DNA from: Liquidambar formosana
Lineage: Eukaryota > Streptophyta > Magnoliopsida > Saxifragales > Altingiaceae
NCBI GenBank assembly: GCA_039720395.1
Contig: CM077823.1
Coordinates: forward strand, 35,732,371 to 35,796,370
Reading direction: 5' to 3'
Length of the DNA stretch: 64,000 nucleotides
The notes under the pieces were generated by a model that made no database searches, had not been told where the DNA came from, and worked only from the letters and a program-made list of their open reading frames with translations. A program made the position numbers and the translations under genes. Positions 58,765 to 64,000 of the stretch are shown piece by piece. How positions within the stretch are numbered: position 1 is the stretch's first letter; each line of letters starts with the position of its first letter.

Positions 58765-59150
58765 GAGAGCAGTTATTGCAACTCGTCAATATTATTTGCA
58801 CGCCTTACTTATTTTAATTTTTAAGATTTTATAAAAAAATAAAAATGGTTATTATGAAAATTGGTCTCATGGTTTACTATAAAACATCATTTTGAACAAC
58901 TTTATAAAAGAAAATTTTTATAAAATCTGTCACTTAAGTGGATTAATTGGCCATTTATAGTTTTTATTTAATTTTTGAAAAAAAAAAATCACTTAAACAA
59001 CAAATTTTGGAACGACTTTCTTTTGCAAAATAATTCAAAATAATATTTTCTAATGGACCATGTGGTTAGCTTTTATAAAAGTCAACATCAAAAAATTAAA
59101 ATAAATGAGAAGAACAAATAACATTGAAGGGTCGCAATAATAGTCCCCTT
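58765..59150. mobile_element. MITE, CCGGCTATTGCCA-related family
   Basis: Ends GCAGTTATTGCAACTCGTC and GGGTCGCAATAATAGTCCCC. The interior matches 46265-46569 and resembles 5405-5655. Confidence 0.55.
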
Positions 59151-59249
59151 CTTATGTACATCTCAACTTAAATTTATTTGAAAAATCAACATCCACATAC
59201 AAGAGAGGGAGTCCTACATGCATAAGATGTTTTTATTTATTTATTTAGG

Positions 59250-59360
59250 TAACATGGATAAGAAATTTATTACATCGACATAGACCTATACTAAGATTTG
59301 AACCTAAGATCTCCCACCACATAGTGAAGAGAAGTGCCACTAGTCACAAAGCCATTGGCC
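59250..59360 (-). mobile_element. tRNA-related SINE, duplicate copy
   Basis: Same element as 46690-46796, with the GGTTCAAATC B box on the minus strand. Confidence 0.5.
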
Positions 59361-59507
59361 AAAAGACATTCAATTCAGCACACACACAAAATAATAATAA
59401 TAAAAGAAATAAAATATCATAATAATAGTGGAACTCCTGACTCATTGAGAGATCATCCATTGGAGTGGCAGCATGATCCATTTATTGATCGATGCTTCTT
59501 CAACTAG

Positions 59508-60800
59508 CTAGGAGATGTAGGCTACAATGTTGGGATCTTGTTGAAATTGAAGCATGCTTTCTTCTTTCAAACTCACCCATGCTTCAATTCCATCACCACT
59601 TTTGGTGTCCATTAGAACAGTAACATCAATTGGTATAGCTATACTACTTACCCAGGCAGGCTTTCCCCAACCAAAATCAACCTCATAAAGAGAAAACCTG
59701 CACATACTTGTAATATTACAAACATCTACCCCATCTTTATACATTTCTTCGTGGATTTCTTTGAACGAATCAATCACCATCTTGAACCCATCATCACCAT
59801 GCACCGTTTTTTCACACTCTGCCATAGCCTTTTTTTTCCCATCCCTTAACAGACTCACGAAATCATGCAACTCCATCTTGCTGTCATCGGCCATAAATCG
59901 GATGCAGCACATCCTGTAGAGATTTCCACAACAATTCTCCGGTATGATTGGAAACATTTTTCCACGCAAGTTTAAGGGATGGGTTAATAGAGAAGGCCTC
60001 AAGTGCCCATTTTTTGCTTGAGCCACATTGATGAGAGCCCTCCATATAACTGCCATCAATACCTCCAACCGGGTAGCACCCGACCCATCACCCACCCCTG
60101 CTTTGGCTTTGTCTTTGAGGGATAATATTGCTGCCCCATTAAACACAAATCTCTTTGTAACATACTTGACTGCGCCGCGCTTGAAAGGCACAGGCTTGAC
60201 CCATGATAAATATTCAGGCAAGAAAGCGGCCGTGTCAAAACTTGGCCTAGTTACTTCGTTTATTCCTGCTCTGCTTGCCTTCGCCCACCCATTAATGAAG
60301 GTGGAAAATGTGAATCCGTCGACTATCCTGTGTGAAGTACGCACGCCAATGACTATTCCACCGCAATCAAACAAGTTGACTTGAATCAACACCAAGGGAC
60401 TAGTGTCCGATTCAGCTACAAAAGGAAGAAAGTGAGTTAGCAGCTCTGCATCAGGTTCTCCCTGGAGAAGTTCAGTGAGCTGGCTGTCCACTTGAGCTTC
60501 TAAGTATTCTACGCCTTGGTCATTACAATCGATTGAGAGATTGTCTTCTATGAATCTGCCTGCTAGCGGGTAGAAAAGCGTTAAGGTGTCTGATAGTGAT
60601 GTCTCTAACCGGTTGCGTTGGCTTTCAAGTTTTTCAGCTCTGCTGCATCCGTTGGCTTCATTGGAGGTGTAGTGGAAAAGGATGGGCGGATATGCTGAAG
60701 GAGCGAGCTGATCGAGGAACGATATCTTCATGGTTCGAAGGTGATGTGGAGTTGGAACTGATGGTTTTATGAATTTTCTAGACAGGTTTTGAATCTTCAT
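59508..60800 (-). CDS. BAHD acyltransferase 5, intact
   Basis: Single-exon ORF of 430 aa starting MKIQNLSRKFIKPS and ending DPNIVAYIS, the usual end of this local family. The catalytic HxxxD is His157-Asp161 (TSHRIVDGF) and DFGWG is at 375-379. It lacks the small insertion of BAHD-1 near residue 287 and aligns without gaps to frameshifted BAHD-4. As a clade-III-type BAHD it should transfer an acetyl or similar acyl group from CoA to a small molecule; the substrate is unknown. It is the only member of its duplicated pair able to make a full enzyme. A MULE inserted about 290 bp upstream of the ATG separates it from upstream DNA that BAHD-4 retains, which could alter its expression. Confidence 0.94.
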   Translation of the reverse strand: MKIQNLSRKFIKPSVPTPHHLRTMKISFLDQLAPSAYPPILFHYTSNEANGCSRAEKLESQRNRLETSLSDTLTLFYPLAGRFIEDNLSIDCNDQGVEYLEAQVDSQLTELLQGEPDAELLTHFLPFVAESDTSPLVLIQVNLFDCGGIVIGVRTSHRIVDGFTFSTFINGWAKASRAGINEVTRPSFDTAAFLPEYLSWVKPVPFKRGAVKYVTKRFVFNGAAILSLKDKAKAGVGDGSGATRLEVLMAVIWRALINVAQAKNGHLRPSLLTHPLNLRGKMFPIIPENCCGNLYRMCCIRFMADDSKMELHDFVSLLRDGKKKAMAECEKTVHGDDGFKMVIDSFKEIHEEMYKDGVDVCNITSMCRFSLYEVDFGWGKPAWVSSIAIPIDVTVLMDTKSGDGIEAWVSLKEESMLQFQQDPNIVAYIS

Positions 60801-61088
60801 GGTGTAGCTATAGCTAAGCCTTTTTCAAATTCAATTTGCTATGTCTAGCTTTAACAGGAAAAGGGATGATAGATGTGCTCTTTCCCCACCTTGGCTTTAT
60901 TAAGAGGAATGCGGTGGGAATATGTGTTGTCAATTTGTCCACGCAAATTGATTTTGCACAAATTTTAAGGAAGAGAATTTTGTGGGAGAAGGTTGAAAGC
61001 ATTTAATTCCTTTCTGAAAAAATGAAAAACAGAAGGTATACATTAAAGCAATCTACCATTCAACAGGCATGCAAATCGGATTCAACAG

Positions 61089-61929
61089 CGGTTGGGATCC
61101 CCTCCAGTCTCGTTATACAATGTGCCAATAAAATCTAACAGTGATCATTCTGCCACGTCATCCAAGGCATTAAAACGTCAATTTCTCATGGCTAACCCTG
61201 TTACCTTGCCAAAAAAGAAAGAGCTATAGATGGCAGTACGTCCTCTTCATATATTGCCGGTGATGATATCCTCTTCTCACCTACTCACCACACCACGACA
61301 TGTTATTGTCGTGGATTTTCTCCACCATTAATGTCATCCTGCAACTAAAACGGCCCATCTTTCCTCCATCTCCCCTGAAGCTTGCAGTAGGAAGCACCTT
61401 CTTCCACCGTCAAAACCCAACCTGCAAATTTGATCAGCCCCATCTTGGGCCAACATAATACCTACCACGAATGTGGCTTTTGTCCACCAATTTATTGGAT
61501 GTGAGAGAATAGGGGAAAAACTAGAAAAGACGTAGAAGATCAATTTTCGGTCATATTTACCCGCGACGGTGGCCGGAAAATCTCCATTGCCAGCAATCTT
61601 TTTTTTTTTTTTTTTGGGAGGGGGGTTTTCAAAAGCTAAAACTCATTTTACGACACTTTTCATTATTCATGAAACCTTCGTCTCCATTGATTGGGAATGT
61701 TGTTAATGAAAATTGAGAAGAAAATGGGTCCATGGAAGTCGGCTACTCCATTTAGAATTTGCTGTCCACGTTAAACAAAGTCACCGTTACTCCGTTAGCA
61801 TTTGGGAGTTAGTAAATTGGATGACGTGGCAGCATATAAGCTGCTAGTTCAGTTTAAGTTGACATGTTTCATTTCCAACCGTGAAATGGACCAAATTGGT
61901 GAATACAGGACTTGAGAGGAGCCGCTCCC
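61089..61929. mobile_element. Mutator-like element upstream of BAHD-5, 841 bp
   Basis: Perfect 9-bp duplication ATTCAACAG (61080-61088 and 61930-61938). Short diverged inverted ends (GGTTGGGATCCCCTCCAGTC and GACTTGAGAGGAGCCGCTCC). The matching site upstream of BAHD-4 (48520-48528) has one ATTCAACAG and no insert. No transposase inside; the ORF at 61334-61543 is not recognised. Confidence 0.85.
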
Positions 61930-61938
61930 ATTCAACAG

Positions 61939-63463
61939 AGGGACATTATTCTTCCTCTAGGTGCTGTTTGGGAGAATTCAAAAAGCAGCTACCCACATAC
62001 AGTTTTTATTTATTTATTTATTTTTATACTGATGCTGCTGCTACGCTTCTGGTTCTGTATCTAAGTTTGCAATTAATTCTGACTTTGATCTCCTTAAGTT
62101 GCCTAAACTATTTTGTGTGAAGCTTGAAAATTTGGTAGATTTTGAGGAAGTGGAACATTGGATTAAAAATATTTTGAAGCACAATTACAGATCGAATAAG
62201 TGAAGTGAACTTTTTTGCAGGGGAAAATTTTTTTGAAAAGCAACCTTTCAAGTTAGATGTGGAAATTCAAGATAAGCCTTCAATTCACACATTTCTTTTT
62301 TCTTTTCTTCGTTTTTGTTTTTGTTTTTGTTTTTGTTTTTGTTGTTCGTCTTATATTACACCATATGATATTGCTTTAAAATTGAAATTTCCCCTTGCAG
62401 GCTAGACGTGGGCAGAACAATCCAGTTTTTAAGGAAAATGCTTTTGTGATGTGCATATAGGAAATGTGCACTTACATCTACATGTATGGATGATGATTCC
62501 AAAGTTGTAAGGTGGAAGCACTTATGAATGAACATTTCGAAAAGAAAAAAAAAATAATAATAAGAAGAAGAAGAAAATAATAATATATAATTCTTCCACA
62601 AATTTCTTGTAAAGCCACCAGGAGAGGATTGTATACAGAAACCAGATCAAAGATTAAAATCTGATCCCCCTCCTAGTAAAATCATGGTAGTTTTAATTTT
62701 TATTATATCATCTTCATAGTTTTGCTTGAGAATATTGAACACGTGGTGGTAATATAACAAGCCACATCAGCATGGAGGAGTAGCTACTCCTCCTATGTAA
62801 GGAACCAAGTATTGTCCATTCCATTGCCATCGACATTGCCTTTTTTAGGTTTTGGAAGGGTTAACGGCGTCTGCGGCATTAAATGGATTTAATGCCGTAA
62901 TAAACTCAATATGAAAATAATAATAATGGGCATCTAGGAAAGTTATGTGCATAAATGAAGGTGTCTTCAGGACTTGAACCTCCACTTAGTATAAACACAT
63001 CAAAATTTATCAGAGAACTTAAGTGGACGTGCCTTGAACTTAAGGACCCATGTAGACAAACTGACATGTCATACACACATTCCTTTTAGAGGTTATTGTA
63101 CTTTTAAAGCTGGCACCTTTTGAGTATGTACCGAATCCCATTTTACTGAGTGATCTGGAGACAGCCTATTATCTCTTGTGAAGTGACTAGCTTCAACACT
63201 CAGAAAGGTAAGTCTATCAAGAGTGCATCCTGTAACATTCCTATCTACATGATACATATACTTATTAAGAGAAATTAAATTCTCAACCTCTCATAATTCA
63301 CAGGACTCATCTGCAAGGAAACCAACTGCAGGAATTGCACTAACTCATCATAGGAATGGACTCAATTTCATAAATTTAGTGCACACACAATGGTTGTTTC
63401 TTAGCTTGTTTTTCCGATTGAACCTGAGAATTCTCATCAGGTTGCGTTCCCACTAAGTACAAC
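61939..63463. other. Distal upstream of BAHD-5 and retrotransposon flank
   Basis: 61939-62705 is shared with 48529-49262. 62706-63463 lies 3' of the copia coding remnant and may include its LTR, but I could not define the borders. A perfect 20-bp palindrome sits at 62774-62793. Confidence 0.4.
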
Positions 63464-64000
63464 TCAATTACAGGCTTTCAGTCCCATTCCCCTCGATGAG
63501 GCTGAGATAAAATATCTCCCAAAACACTTAGTTAAGGGGTCAGCCAAATTCTCCTTAGACTTCACATATTGCATATCAATAATCTCATCATAAATAAAGA
63601 TAAGTCCTTTATCAGATGAATTGGTCTAGATTTCCCATTATAGATCTCAATATATGCTTTAAGCATAGCAGATTGATTATCATAACATATGGTAATTACT
63701 GGTACTGGCTTATTCCATATTGGTACGTCTACCAATAAATTCGTCAGCCATTTTGCTTCCTCTCCCGCGAATGAGAGTTCCATAAACTTAGATTCCATAG
63801 TAGAATGAGCTATACTGCTAAAGTGAAAATCCATTTAGTTACGGATGTCCCATCATCTAAAGATGAATTCCATGTTGCATCACTGTACTCTTCAAGTATA
63901 GTAGGAAACCTCCCATAATGCAACCTATGATGCATTGTGCCTTTCAAATATCTTAAAACTTTGCTCAATGCAGTCTAGTGCTCTTTACTAGGATTGCTCG
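63464..64000 (-). pseudogene. Ty1-copia polyprotein C-terminus (RNase H), decayed
   Basis: In several frames the minus strand encodes the end of a copia polyprotein: KVLRYLKGTMHHRLHYG and EEYSDATW, then STMESKFMELSFAGEEAKWL, DNQSAMLKA and NGKSRPIHL, then YVKSKENLADPLTK up to a TGA at 63466-63464. These are standard copia RNase H landmarks. At least two frameshifts and an in-frame stop break it, and it runs off the right window edge. Confidence 0.85.

Larger units (their letters stand above)
58850..62705. repeat. BAHD segmental duplication, copy 2
   Basis: Counterpart of 46268-49262, carrying the intact BAHD-5 and one extra insertion (MULE at 61089-61929). Confidence 0.88.

Overview
The window is nuclear DNA of a flowering plant, most likely a eudicot. 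Genes have GT-AG introns, intergenic DNA is AT-rich, and plant-type transposons are dense: Stowaway, hAT and Mutator-like elements, Helitrons, SINEs and LTR remnants. I cannot place it to family. No rRNA, functional tRNA or CRISPR array was seen.

Layout. (1) 0.3-25.1 kb: a same-strand (minus) array of 2-oxoglutarate/Fe(II)-dependent dioxygenases (2OGDs) of the Arabidopsis At3g19000/At3g19010 type. There are four three-exon genes (291-2592, 12232-15349, 18045-20248, 23130-25148) and one orphan last exon (5891-6132). About 6 kb (1-6132 and 11921-18286) is a segmental duplication that broke inside the last exon of the third gene's copy. (2) 26.7-31.7 kb: a nine-exon FAM114/NOXP20-like gene, apparently a conserved cellular gene between the two arrays. 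(3) 35.5-60.8 kb: a BAHD acyltransferase array. It holds an intact plus-strand gene (35513-36829), a minus-strand gene that lost its normal stop (41115-42437), a doubly deleted relic (44866-45382), a copy with a 1-bp frameshift (46958-48249) and its intact near-twin (59508-60800). The last two lie in a second segmental duplication. (4) 51-64 kb: mostly transposon debris, including a 2.66-kb solo LTR inside a TIR element, a hAT element carrying two captured exons, a small Helitron, a MULE with an empty-site counterpart, and a decayed Ty1-copia RNase H region at the right edge.

The 2OGDs would oxidise a small molecule and the BAHD enzymes would acylate hydroxyl or amine groups. Finding both families expanded within 60 kb makes this a candidate specialised-metabolism cluster, but joint function is inference. 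Several copies are at different stages of decay, and several transposon insertions can be timed because the duplicated blocks give filled and empty sites.
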